From positions 71,534,712-71,598,711 of the forward strand of contig CM056581.1 of assembly GCA_029721435.1 (NCBI GenBank): DNA of 64,000 nt, written 5' to 3'. Made by a program: the position numbers and the translations under genes. Shown one piece after another: positions 23,283 through 37,200 of this stretch. The DNA comes from Gymnothorax reevesii (Eukaryota; Chordata; Actinopteri; Anguilliformes; Muraenidae). Under the pieces are notes generated by a model. The model was not told where the DNA came from and made no database searches. It was given only the letters and a program-made list of their open reading frames with translations. Numbering within the stretch: position 1 is the first letter of the stretch; every line of letters begins with the position of its first letter.

Positions 23283-26200
23283 AGAAGATAGAAGCCAATT
23301 CACTCCTATTTAGTCAAACAGTGAAAATTCACTCATGTTTGTCACTTTCCCACTGATTTACAAACAGATTGAAACTTTTTGACAAGCAGAAGTAAAAAAA
23401 AAGAAAGTTTTTAAAAAAGTGCATATCTTCACTCAGAGACTCATATTCACTTCCAATAGGCCATACAAGCAAATTGGACAAATTACTGCCATATATGGAG
23501 TGCACAGTGATCTGAAGCATTTCCCAGCCCAGATACACGAACAGATTCACTTTCTGAGCTTAAAACCTAGAAGAAGCGTGTTTTCATGAAAGAGCGTATG
23601 GAGACAATATCAGCGCTCTAGCTCGCTTCCTTAAGAAGATAGCAGCCAATTCACTCCTATTTAGTCATACAGTGAAAATTCACTCATGTTTGTCACTTTC
23701 CCACTGATGTACACACAGAATGAAAATTTTTGACATGCAGAAGTTAAAAAAAAAAAAGTTTTTAAAAAAGTGTATATCTTCACTTCAGAGACTAATATTC
23801 ACTTCCAATAGGCCATACAAGCACATTGGAAAAATTGGTGGCATATATGCAGTGCAACAGAGATCTGAAGCATTTCCCAGGCCAGATACACGCAGAGATT
23901 CACATTCTGAGCTTAAAACCTCAAAGAAGCGTGTTTTCATGAAAGAGCGTATGGAGACAATATCAGCGCTCTAGCTCGCTTCCCTAAGAAGATAGCAGCC
24001 AATTCACTCCTATTTAGTCATACAGTGAAAATTCACTCATGTTTGTCACTTTCCCACTGATTTACACACAGAATGAAAATTTTTGACATGCAGAAGTTAA
24101 AAAAAAGAAAGTTTTTAAAAAAGTGTATATCTTCACTACAGAGACTCATATTCACTTCCAATAGGCCATAAAAACACATTGGAAAAATGGATGGCATATA
24201 TGCAGTGCAACAGTGATCTGAAGCATTTCCCAGGCCAGATACACGCAGAGATTCACATTCTGAGCTTAAAACCTCAAAGTAGCGTGTTTTCATGAAAGAG
24301 CGTATGGAGACAATATCAGCGCTCTAGGTCGCTTCCTTAAGAAGATAGCAGCCAATTCACTCCTATTTAGTCATACAGTGAAAATTCACTCATGTTTGTC
24401 ACTTTCCCACTGATTTACACACAGAATGAAAATTTTTGACATGCAGAAGTTAAAAAAAAGAAAGTTTTTAAAAAAGTGTATATCTTCACTACAGAGACTC
24501 ATATTCACTTCCAATAGGCCATAAAAACACATTGGAAAAATGGATGGCATATATGCAGTGCAACAGTGATCTGAAGCATTTCCCAGGCCAGATACACGCA
24601 GAGATTCACATTCTGAGCTTAAAACCTCAAAGTAGCGTGTTTTCATGAAAGAGCGTATGGAGACAATATCAGCGCTCTAGGTCGCTTCCTTAAGAAGATA
24701 GCAGCCAATTCACTCCTATTTAGTCATACAGTGAAAATTCACTCATGTTTGTCACTTTCCCACTGATTTACACACAGAATGAAAATTTTTGACATGCAGA
24801 AGTTAAAAAAAAGAAAGTTTTTAAAAAAGTGTATATCTTCACTACAGAGACTCATATTCACTTCCAATAGGCCATAAAAACACATTGGAAAAATGGATGG
24901 CATATATGCAGTGCAACAGTGATCTGAAGCATTTCCCAGGCCAGATACACGCAGAGATTCACATTCTGAGTTTAAAACCTCAAAGTAGCGTGTTTTCATG
25001 AAAGAGCGTATGGAGACAATATCAGCGCTCTAGCTCGCTTCCTGAAGAAGATAGCTGCCAATTCACTCCTATTTAGTCATACAGTGAAAATTCACTCATG
25101 TTTGTCACTTTCCCACTGATTTACACACGGATTGAAACTTTTTGACAAGCAGAAGTAAAAAAAAAGAAAGTTTTTAAAAAAGTGCATATCTTCACTTCAG
25201 AGACTCATATTCACTTCCAATAGGCCATACAAGCAAATTGGACAAATTGCTGCCATATATGCAGTGCACAGTGATCTGAAGCATTTCCCAGCCCAGATAC
25301 ACGAACAGATTCACTTTCTGAGCTTAAAACCTAGAAGAAGCGTGTTTTCATGAAAGAGCGTATGGAGACAATATCAGCGCTCTAGCTCGCTTCCTTAAGA
25401 AGATAGCAGCCAATTCACTCCTATTTAGTCATACAGTGAAAATTCACTCATGTTTGTCACTTTCCCACTGATTTACACACAGAATGAAAATTTTTGACAT
25501 GCAGAAGTTAAAAAAAAGAAAGTTTTTAAAAAAGTGTATATTTTCACTTCAGAGACTAATATTCACTTCCAATAGGCCATACAAGCACATTGGAAAAATT
25601 GGTGGCATATATGCAGTGCAACAGAGATCTGAAGCATTTCCCAGGCCAGATACACGCAGAGATTCACATTCTGAGCTTAAAACCTCAAAGAAGCGTGTTT
25701 TCATGAAAGAGCGTATGGAGACAATATCAGCGCTCTAGCTCGCTTCCCTAAGAAGATAGCAGCCAATTCACTCCTATTTAGTCATACAGTGAAAATTCAC
25801 TCATGTTTGTCACTTTCCCACTGATTTACACACAGAATGAAAATTTTTGACATGCAGAAGTTAAAAAAAAGAAAGTTTTTAAAAAAGTGTATATCTTCAC
25901 TACAGAGACTCATATTCACTTCCAATAGGCCATAAAAACACATTGGAAAAATGGATGGCATATATGCAGTGCCACAGTGATCTGAAGCATTTCCCAGGCC
26001 AGATACACGCAGAGATTCACATTCTGAGCTTAAAACCTCAAAGAAGCGTGTTTTCATGAAAGAGCGTATGGAGACAATATCAGCGCTCTAGCTCGCTTCC
26101 TGAAGAAGATAGAAGCCAATTCACTCCTATTTAGTCATACAGTGAAAATTCACTCATGTTTGTCACTTTCCCACTGATTTACACACAGAATGAAAATTTT

Positions 26201-27867
26201 TGACATGCAGAAGTTAAAAAAAAGAAAGTTTTTAAAAAAGTGTATATCTTCACTACAGAGACTCATATTCACTTCCAATAGGCCATAAAAACACATTGGA
26301 AAAATGGATGGCATATATGCAGTGCCACAGTGATCTGAAGCATTTCCCAGGCCAGATACACGCAGAGATTCACATTCTGAGCTTAAAACCTCAAAGAAGC
26401 GTGTTTTCATGAAAGAGCGTATGGAGACAATATCAGCGCTCTAGCTCGCTTCCTTAAGAAGATAGAAGCCAATTCACTCCTATTTAGTCATACAGTGAAA
26501 ATTCACTCATGTTTGTCACTTTCCCACTGATTTACACACAGAATGAAAATTTTTGACATGCAGAAGTTAAAAAAAAGAAAGTTTTTAAAAAAGTGTATAT
26601 CTTCACTACAGAGACTCATATTCACTTCCAATAGGCCATAAAAACACATTGGAAAAATGGATGGCATATATGCAGTGCAACAGTGATCTGAAGCATTTCC
26701 CAGGCCAGATACACGCAGAGATTCACATTCTGAGCTTAAAACCTCAAAGAAGCGTGTTTTCATGAAAGAGCGTATGGAGACAATATCAGCGCTCTAGCTC
26801 GCTTCCTTAAGAAGATAGAAGCCAATTCACTCCTATTTAGTCATACAGTGAAAATTCACTCATGTTTGTCACTTTCCCACTGATTTACACACAGAATGAA
26901 AATTTTTGACACGCAGAAGTTAAAAAAAAGAAAGTTTTTAAAAAAGTGTATATCTTCACTACAGAGACTCATATTCACTTCCAATAGGCCATAAAAACAC
27001 ATTGGAAAAATGGATGGCATATATGCAGTGCAACAGTGATCTCAAGCATTTCCCAGGCCAGAAACACGCAGAGATTCACATTCTGAGCTTAAAACCTCAA
27101 AGAAGCGTGTTTTCATGAAAGAGCGTATGGAGACAATATCAGCGCTCTAGCTCGCTTCCTTAAGAAGATAGCAGCCAATTCACTCCTATTTAGTCATACA
27201 GTGAAAATTCACTCATGTTTGTCACTTTCCCACTGATTTACACACGGATTGAAACTTTTTGACAAGCAGAAGTAAAAAAAAAGAAAGTTTTTAAAAAAGT
27301 GCATATCTTCACTTCAGAGACTCATATTCACTTCCAATAGGCCATACAAGCAAATTGGACAAATTGCTGCCATATATGCAGTGCACAGTGATCTGAAGCA
27401 TTTCCCAGCCCAGATACACGAACAGATTCACTTTCTGAGCTTAAAACCTAGAAGAAGCGTGTTTTCATGAAAGAGCGTATGGAGACAATATCAGCGCTCT
27501 AGCTCGCTTCCTTAAGAAGATAGCAGCCAATTCACTCCTATTTAGTCATACAGTGAAAATTCACTCATGTTTGTCAGTTTCCCACTGATTTACACACAGA
27601 ATGAAAATTTTTGACATGCAGAAGTTACAAAAAAGAAAGTTTTTAAAAAAGTGTATATCTTCACTTCAGAGACTAATATTCACTTCCAATAGGCCATACA
27701 AGCACATTGGAAAAATTGGTGGCATATATGCAGTGCAACAGAGATCTGAAGCATTTCCCAGGCCAGATACACGCAGAGATTCACATTCTGAGCTTAAAAC
27801 CTCAAAGAAGCGTGTTTTCATGAAAGAGCGTATGGAGACAATATCAGCGCTCTAGCTCGCTTCCCTA
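23283..27867. repeat. HOR-II copy 2, 13 monomers, 4,585 bp
   Basis: Starts: 23283 B' (351 bp, TTCACTCAGAG), 23634 C, 23987 A, 24340 A, 24693 A, 25046 B, 25398 C (GTATATTTTCAC), 25751 A, 26104 A, 26457 A, 26810 A (GACACGCAG, TCTCAAGC, AGAAACACG), 27163 B, 27515 C (TTACAAAAAAG, TGTCAGTTT). Compared with copy 1 it gains an A monomer and a B monomer before the closing C. The one-base loss in TTCACTCAGAG is shared with the B' at 27868 and 37745 but not 19402. Confidence 0.95.
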
Positions 27868-30800
27868 AGAAGATAGAAGCCAATTCACTCCTATTTAGTC
27901 AAACAGTGAAAATTCACTCATGTTTGTCACTTTCCCACTGATTTACAAACGGATTGAAACTTTTTGACAAGCAGAAGTAAAAAAAAAGAAAGTTTTTAAA
28001 AAAGTGCATATCTTCACTCAGAGACTCATATTCACTTCCAATAGGCCATACAAGCAAATTGGACAAATTACTGCCATATATGGAGTGCACAGTGATCTGA
28101 AGCATTTCCCAGCCCAGATACACGAACAGATTCACTTTCTGAGCTTAAAACCTAGAAGAAGCGTGTTTTCATGAAAGAGCGTATGGAGACAATATCAGCG
28201 CTCTAGCTCGCTTCCTTAAGAAGATAGCAGCCAATTCACTCCTATTTAGTCATACAGTGAAAATTCACTCATGTTTGTCACTTTCCCACTGATGTACACA
28301 CAGAATGAAAATTTTTGACATGCAGAAGTTAAAAAAAAAAAAGTTTTTAAAAAAGTGTATATCTTCACTTCAGAGACTAATATTCACTTCCAATAGGCCA
28401 TACAAGCACATTGGAAAAATTGGTGGCATATATGCAGTGCAACAGAGATCTGAAGCATTTCCCAGGCCAGATACACGCAGAGATTCACATTCTGAGCTTA
28501 AAACCTCAAAGAAGCGTGTTTTCATGAAAGAGCGTATGGAGACAATATCAGCGCTCTAGCTCGCTTCCCTAAGAAGATAGCAGCCAATTCACTCCTATTT
28601 AGTCATACAGTGAAAATTCACTCATGTTTGTCACTTTCCCACTGATTTACACACAGAATGAAAATTTTTGACATGCAGAAGTTAAAAAAAAGAAAGTTTT
28701 TAAAAAAGTGTATATCTTCACTACAGAGACTCATATTCACTTCCAATAGGCCATAAAAACACATTGGAAAAATGGATGGCATATATGCAGTGCAACAGTG
28801 ATCTGAAGCATTTCCCAGGCCAGATACACGCAGAGATTCACATTCTGAGCTTAAAACCTCAAAGTAGCGTGTTTTCATGAAAGAGCGTATGGAGACAATA
28901 TCAGCGCTCTAGGTCGCTTCCTTAAGAAGATAGCAGCCAATTCACTCCTATTTAGTCATACAGTGAAAATTCACTCATGTTTGTCACTTTCCCACTGATT
29001 TACACACAGAATGAAAATTTTTGACATGCAGAAGTTAAAAAAAAGAAAGTTTTTAAAAAAGTGTATATCTTCACTACAGAGACTCATATTCACTTCCAAT
29101 AGGCCATAAAAACACATTGGAAAAATGGATGGCATATATGCAGTGCAACAGTGATCTGAAGCATTTCCCAGGCCAGATACACGCAGAGATTCACATTCTG
29201 AGCTTAAAACCTCAAAGTAGCGTGTTTTCATGAAAGAGCGTATGGAGACAATATCAGCGCTCTAGGTCGCTTCCTTAAGAAGATAGCAGCCAATTCACTC
29301 CTATTTAGTCATACAGTGAAAATTCACTCATGTTTGTCACTTTCCCACTGATTTACACACAGAATGAAAATTTTTGACATGCAGAAGTTAAAAAAAAGAA
29401 AGTTTTTAAAAAAGTGTATATCTTCACTACAGAGACTCATATTCACTTCCAATAGGCCATAAAAACACATTGGAAAAATGGATGGCATATATGCAGTGCA
29501 ACAGTGATCTGAAGCATTTCCCAGGCCAGATACACGCAGAGATTCACATTCTGAGTTTAAAACCTCAAAGTAGCGTGTTTTCATGAAAGAGCGTATGGAG
29601 ACAATATCAGCGCTCTAGCTCGCTTCCTTAATAAGATAGCTGCCAATTCACTCCTATTTAGTCATACAGTGAAAATTCACTCATGTTTGTCACTTTCCCA
29701 CTGATTTACACACGGATTGAAACTTTTTGACAAGCAGAAGTAAAAAAAAAGAAAGTTTTTAAAAAAGTGCATATCTTCACTTCAGAGACTCATATTCACT
29801 TCCAATAGGCCATACAAGCAAATTGGACAAATTGCTGCCATATATGCAGTGCACAGTGATCTGAAGCATTTCCCAGCCCAGATACACGAACAGATTCACT
29901 TTCTGAGCTTAAAACCTAGAAGAAGCGTGTTTTCATGAAAGAGCGTATGGAGACAATATCAGCGCTCTAGCTCGCTTCCTTAAGAAGATAGCAGCCAATT
30001 CACTCCTATTTAGTCATACAGTGAAAATTCACTCATGTTTGTCACTTTCCCACTGATTTACACACAGAATGAAAATTTTTGACATGCAGAAGTTAAAAAA
30101 AAGAAAGTTTTTAAAAAAGTGTATATTTTCACTTCAGAGACTAATATTCACTTCCAATAGGCCATACAAGCACATTGGAAAAATTGGTGGCATATATGCA
30201 GTGCAACAGAGATCTGAAGCATTTCCCAGGCCAGATACACGCAGAGATTCACATTCTGAGCTTAAAACCTCAAAGAAGCGTGTTTTCATGAAAGAGCGTA
30301 TGGAGACAATATCAGCGCTCTAGCTCGCTTCCCTAAGAAGATAGCAGCCAATTCACTCCTATTTAGTCATACAGTGAAAATTCACTCATGTTTGTCACTT
30401 TCCCACTGATTTACACACAGAATGAAAATTTTTGACATGCAGAAGTTAAAAAAAAGAAAGTTTTTAAAAAAGTGTATATCTTCACTACAGAGACTCATAT
30501 TCACTTCCAATAGGCCATAAAAACACATTGGAAAAATGGATGGCATATATGCAGTGCCACAGTGATCTGAAGCATTTCCCAGGCCAGATACACGCAGAGA
30601 TTCACATTCTGAGCTTAAAACCTCAAAGAAGCGTGTTTTCATGAAAGAGCGTATGGAGACAATATCAGCGCTCTAGCTCGCTTCCTGAAGAAGATAGAAG
30701 CCAATTCACTCCTATTTAGTCATACAGTGAAAATTCACTCATGTTTGTCACTTTCCCACTGATTTACACACAGAATGAAAATTTTTGACATGCAGAAGTT

Positions 30801-33800
30801 AAAAAAAAGAAAGTTTTTAAAAAAGTGTATATCTTCACTACAGAGACTCATATTCACTTCCAATAGGCCATAAAAACACATTGGAAAAATGGATGGCATA
30901 TATGCAGTGCCACAGTGATCTGAAGCATTTCCCAGGCCAGATACACGCAGAGATTCACATTCTGAGCTTAAAACCTCAAAGAAGCGTGTTTTCATGAAAG
31001 AGCGTATGGAGACAATATCAGCGCTCTAGCTCGCTTCCTTAAGAAGATAGAAGCCAATTCACTCCTATTTAGTCATACAGTGAAAATTCACTCATGTTTG
31101 TCACTTTCCCACTGATTTACACACAGAATGAAAATTTTTGACATGCAGAAGTTAAAAAAAAGAAAGTTTTTAAAAAAGTGTATATCTTCACTACAGAGAC
31201 TCATATTCACTTCCAATAGGCCATAAAAACACATTGGAAAAATGGATGGCATATATGCAGTGCAACAGTGATCTGAAGCATTTCCCAGGCCAGATACACG
31301 CAGAGATTCACATTCTGAGCTTAAAACCTCAAAGAAGCGTGTTTTCATGAAAGAGCGTATGGAGACAATATCAGCGCTCTAGCTCGCTTCCTTAAGAAGA
31401 TAGAAGCCAATTCACTCCTATTTAGTCATACAGTGAAAATTCACTCATGTTTGTCACTTTCCCACTGATTTACACACAGAATGAAAATTTTTGACACGCA
31501 GAAGTTAAAAAAAAGAAAGTTTTTAAAAAAGTGTATATCTTCACTACAGAGACTCATATTCACTTCCAATAGGCCATAAAAACACATTGGAAAAATGGAT
31601 GGCATATATGCAGTGCAACAGTGATCTCAAGCATTTCCCAGGCCAGAAACACGCAGAGATTCACATTCTGAGCTTAAAACCTCAAAGAAGCGTGTTTTCA
31701 TGAAAGAGCGTATGGAGACAATATCAGCGCTCTAGCTCGCTTCCTTAAGAAGATAGCAGCCAATTCACTCCTATTTAGTCATACAGTGAAAATTCACTCA
31801 TGTTTGTCACTTTCCCACTGATTTACACACAGAATGAAAATTTTTGACATGCAGAAGTTAAAAAAAAGAAAGTTTTTAAAAAAGTGTATATTTTCACTTC
31901 AGAGACTAATATTCACTTCCAATAGGCCATACAAGCACATTGGAAAAATTGGTGGCATATATGCAGTGCAACAGAGATCTGAAGCATTTCCCAGGCCAGA
32001 TACACGCAGAGATTCACATTCTGAGCTTAAAACCTCAAAGAAGCGTGTTTTCATGAAAGAGCGTATGGAGACAATATCAGCGCTCTAGCTCGCTTCCCTA
32101 AGAAGATAGCAGCCAATTCACTCCTATTTAGTCATACAGTGAAAATTCACTCATGTTTGTCACTTTCCCACTGATTTACACACAGAATGAAAATTTTTGA
32201 CATGCAGAAGTTAAAAAAAAGAAAGTTTTTAAAAAAGTGTATATCTTCACTACAGAGACTCATATTCACTTCCAATAGGCCATAAAAACACATTGGAAAA
32301 ATGGATGGCATATATGCAGTGCCACAGTGATCTGAAGCATTTCCCAGGCCAGATACACGCAGAGATTCACATTCTGAGCTTAAAACCTCAAAGAAGCGTG
32401 TTTTCATGAAAGAGCGTATGGAGACAATATCAGCGCTCTAGCTCGCTTCCTGAAGAAGATAGAAGCCAATTCACTCCTATTTAGTCATACAGTGAAAATT
32501 CACTCATGTTTGTCACTTTCCCACTGATTTACACACAGAATGAAAATTTTTGACATGCAGAAGTTAAAAAAAAGAAAGTTTTTAAAAAAGTGTATATCTT
32601 CACTACAGAGACTCATATTCACTTCCAATAGGCCATAAAAACACATTGGAAAAATGGATGGCATATATGCAGTGCCACAGTGATCTGAAGCATTTCCCAG
32701 GCCAGATACACGCAGAGATTCACATTCTGAGCTTAAAACCTCAAAGAAGCGTGTTTTCATGAAAGAGCGTATGGAGACAATATCAGCGCTCTAGCTCGCT
32801 TCCTTAAGAAGATAGAAGCCAATTCACTCCTATTTAGTCATACAGTGAAAATTCACTCATGTTTGTCACTTTCCCACTGATTTACACACAGAATGAAAAT
32901 TTTTGACATGCAGAAGTTAAAAAAAAGAAAGTTTTTAAAAAAGTGTATATCTTCACTACAGAGACTCATATTCACTTCCAATAGGCCATAAAAACACATT
33001 GGAAAAATGGATGGCATATATGCAGTGCAACAGTGATCTGAAGCATTTCCCAGGCCAGATACACGCAGAGATTCACATTCTGAGCTTAAAACCTCAAAGA
33101 AGCGTGTTTTCATGAAAGAGCGTATGGAGACAATATCAGCGCTCTAGCTCGCTTCCTTAAGAAGATAGAAGCCAATTCACTCCTATTTAGTCATACAGTG
33201 AAAATTCACTCATGTTTGTCACTTTCCCACTGATTTACACACAGAATGAAAATTTTTGACACGCAGAAGTTAAAAAAAAGAAAGTTTTTAAAAAAGTGTA
33301 TATCTTCACTACAGAGACTCATATTCACTTCCAATAGGCCATAAAAACACATTGGAAAAATGGATGGCATATATGCAGTGCAACAGTGATCTCAAGCATT
33401 TCCCAGGCCAGAAACACGCAGAGATTCACATTCTGAGCTTAAAACCTCAAAGAAGCGTGTTTTCATGAAAGAGCGTATGGAGACAATATCAGCGCTCTAG
33501 CTCGCTTCCTTAAGAAGATAGCAGCCAATTCACTCCTATTTAGTCATACAGTGAAAATTCACTCATGTTTGTCACTTTCCCACTGATTTACACACGGATT
33601 GAAACTTTTTGACAAGCAGAAGTAAAAAAAAAGAAAGTTTTTAAAAAAGTGCATATCTTCACTTCAGAGACTCATATTCACTTCCAATAGGCCATACAAG
33701 CAAATTGGACAAATTGCTGCCATATATGCAGTGCACAGTGATCTGAAGCATTTCCCAGCCCAGATACACGAACAGATTCACTTTCTGAGCTTAAAACCTA

Positions 33801-34217
33801 GAAGAAGCGTGTTTTCATGAAAGAGCGTATGGAGACAATATCAGCGCTCTAGCTCGCTTCCTTAAGAAGATAGCAGCCAATTCACTCCTATTTAGTCATA
33901 CAGTGAAAATTCACTCATGTTTGTCAGTTTCCCACTGATTTACACACAGAATGAAAATTTTTGACATGCAGAAGTTACAAAAAAGAAAGTTTTTAAAAAA
34001 GTGTATATCTTCACTTCAGAGACTAATATTCACTTCCAATAGGCCATACAAGCACATTGGAAAAATTGGTGGCATATATGCAGTGCAACAGAGATCTGAA
34101 GCATTTCCCAGGCCAGATACACGCAGAGATTCACATTCTGAGCTTAAAACCTCAAAGAAGCGTGTTTTCATGAAAGTGCGTATGGAGACAATATCAGCGC
34201 TCTAGCTCGCTTCCCTA
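27868..34217. repeat. HOR-II copy 3, 18 monomers, 6,350 bp, with internal 5-mer duplication
   Basis: Starts: 27868 B', 28219 C, 28572 A, 28925 A, 29278 A, 29631 B, 29983 C, 30336 A, 30689 A, 31042 A, 31395 A, then 31748 C, 32101 A, 32454 A, 32807 A, 33160 A, then 33513 B and 33865 C. The first eleven match copy 2 at 4,585 bp. Monomers at 31748-33512 repeat those at 29983-31747 at 1,765 bp, exactly five 353-bp units, before the B-C end of copy 2 resumes. The closing C has AAAGTGCGT near 34176. Confidence 0.95.
31748..33512. repeat. Tandem duplication of a 5-monomer segment (1,765 bp)
   Basis: This block repeats 29983-31747, including GTATATTTTCAC in the C, GTGCCACAG in two A copies, CTTCCTGAAG at their shared junction, and GACACGCAG, TCTCAAGC and AGAAACACG in the last A. 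I found no difference between the two copies by eye. The duplication therefore appears to be among the youngest events in the window, and it lengthened HOR-II from 13 to 18 monomers. Confidence 0.93.
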
Positions 34218-37200
34218 AGAAGATAGCAGCCAATTCACTCCTATTTAGTCATACAGTGAAAATTCACTCATGTTTGTCACTTTCCCACTGATTTGCACAC
34301 AGAATGAAAATTTTTGACATGCAGAAGTTAAAAAAAAGAAAGTTTTTAAAAAAGTGTATATCTTCACTACAGAGACTCATATTCACTTCCAATAGGCCAT
34401 AAAAACACATTGGAAAAATGGATGGCATATATGCAGTGCAACAGTGATCTGAAGCATTTCCCAGGCCAGATACACGCAGAGATTCACATTCTAAGCTTAA
34501 AACCTCAAAGAAGCGTGTTTTCATGAAAGAGCGTATGGAGACAATATCAGCGCTCTAGCTCGCTTCCTTAAGAAGATAGAAGCCAATTCACTCCTATTTA
34601 GTCATAAAGTGAAAATTCACTCATGTTTGTCACTTTCCCACTGATTTACACACAGAATGAAAATTTTTGACATGCAGAAGTTAAAAAAAAGAAAGTTTTT
34701 AAAAAAGTGTATATCTTCACTACAGAGACTCATATTCACTTCCAATAGGCCATAAAAACACATTGGAAAAATGGATGGCATATATGCAGTGCAACAGTGA
34801 TCTGAAGCATTTCCCAGGCCAGATACACGCAGAGATTCACATTCTGAGCTTAAAACCTCAAAGTAGCGTGTTTTCATGAAAGAGCGTATGGAGACAATAT
34901 CAGCGCTCTAGGTCGCTTCCTTAAGAAGATAGCAGCCAATTCACTCCTATTTAGTCATACAGTGAAAATTCACTCATGTTTGTCACTTTCCCACTGATTT
35001 ACACACAGAGTGAAAATTTTTGACATGCAGAAGTTAAAAAAAAGAAAGTTTTTAAAAAAGTGTATATCTTCACTACAGAGACTCATATTCACTTCCAATA
35101 GGCCATACAAGCAAATTGGACAAATTGCTGCCATATATGCAGTGCACAGTGATCTGAAGCATTTCCCAGCCCAGATACACGAACAGATTCACTTTCTGAG
35201 ATTAAAACCTAGAAGAAGCGTGTTTTCATGAAAGAGCGTATGGAGACAATATCAGCGCTCTAGCTCGCTTCCTTAAGAAGATAGCAGCCAATTCACTCCT
35301 ATTTAGTCATACAGTGAAAATTCACTCATGTTTGTCACTTTCCCACTGATTTACACACAGAATGAAAATTTTTGACATGCAGAAGTTAAAAAAAAGAAAG
35401 TTTTTAAAAAAGTGTACATCTTCACTACAGAGACTCATATTCACTTCCAATAGGCCATACAAGCAAATTGGACAAATTGCTGCCATATATGCAGTGCACA
35501 GTGATCTGAAGCATTTCCCAGCCCAGATACACGAACAGATTCACTTTCTGAGCTTAAAACCTAGAAGAAGCGTGTTTTCATGAAAGAGCGTATGGAGACA
35601 ATATCAGCGCTCTAGCTCGCTTCCTTAAGAAGATAGCAGCCAATTCACTCCTATTTAGTCATACAGTGAAAATTCACTCATGTTTGTCACTTTCCCACTG
35701 ATTTACACACAGAATGAAAATTTTTGACATGCAGAAGTTAAAAAAAAGAAAGTTTTTAAAAAAGTGTATATCTTCACTACAGAGACTCATATTCACTTCC
35801 AATAGGCCATACAAGCAAATTGGACAAATTGCTGCCATATATGCAGTGCACAGTGATCTGAAGCATTTCCCAGCCCAGATACACGAACAGATTCACTTTC
35901 TGAGATTAAAACCTAGAAGAAGCGTGTTTTCATGAAAGAGCGTATGGAGACAATATCAGCGCTCTAGCTCGCTTCCTTAAGAAGATAGCAGCCAATTCAC
36001 TCCTATTTAGTCATACAGTGAAAATTCACTCATGTTTGTCACTTTCCCACTGATTTACACACAGAATGAAAATTTTTGACATGCAGAAGTTAAAAAAAAG
36101 AAAGTTTTTAAAAAAGTGTATATCTTCACTTCAGAGACTCATATTCACTTCCAATAGGCCATAAAAACACATTGGAAAAATGGATGGCATATATGCAGTG
36201 CAACAGTGATCTGAAGCATTTCCCAGGCCAGATACACGCAGAGATTCACATTCTGAGCTTAAAACCTCAAAGAAGCGTGTTTTCATGAAAGAGCGTATGG
36301 AGACAATATCAGCGCTCTAGCTCGCTTCCCTAAGAAGATAGCAGCCAATTCACTCCTATTTAGTCATACAGTGAAAATTCACTCATGTTTGTCACTTTCC
36401 CACTGATTTACACACAGAATGAAAATTTTTGACATGCAGAAGTTAAAAAAAAGAAAGTTTTTAAAAAAGTGTATATCTTCACTTCAGAGACTAATATTCA
36501 CTTCCAATAGGCCATACAAGCACATTGGAAAAATTGGTGGCATATATGCAGTGCAAAAGAGATCTGAAGCGTTTCCCAGGCCAGATACACGCAGAGATTC
36601 ACATTCTGAGCTTAAAACCTCAAAGAAGCGTGTTTTCATGAAAGAGCGTATGGAGACAATATCAGCGCTCTAGCTCGCTTCCCTAAGAAGATAGAAGCCA
36701 ATTCACTCCTATTTAGTCATACAGTGAAAATTCACTCATGTTTGTCACTTTCCCACTGATTTACACACAGAATGAAAATTTTTGACATGCAGAAGTTAAA
36801 AAAAAGAAAGTTTTTAAAAAAGTGTATATCTTCACTACAGAGACTCATATTCACTTCCAATAGGCTATAAAAACACATTGGAAAAATGGATGGCATATAT
36901 GCAGTGCAACAGTGATCTGAAGCATTTCCCAGGCCAGATACACGCAGAGATTCACATTCTGAGCTTAAAACCTCAAAGAAGCGTGTTTTCATGAAAGAGC
37001 GTATGGAGACAATATCAGCGCTCTAGCTCGCTTCCTTAAGAAGATAGAAGCCAATTCACTCCTATTTAGTCATACAGTGAAAATTCACTCATGTTGGTCA
37101 CTTTCCCACTGATTTACACACAGAATGAAAATTTTTGACACGCAGAAGTTAAAAAAAAAAAAGTTTTTAAAAAAGTGTATATCTTCACTACAGAGACTCA

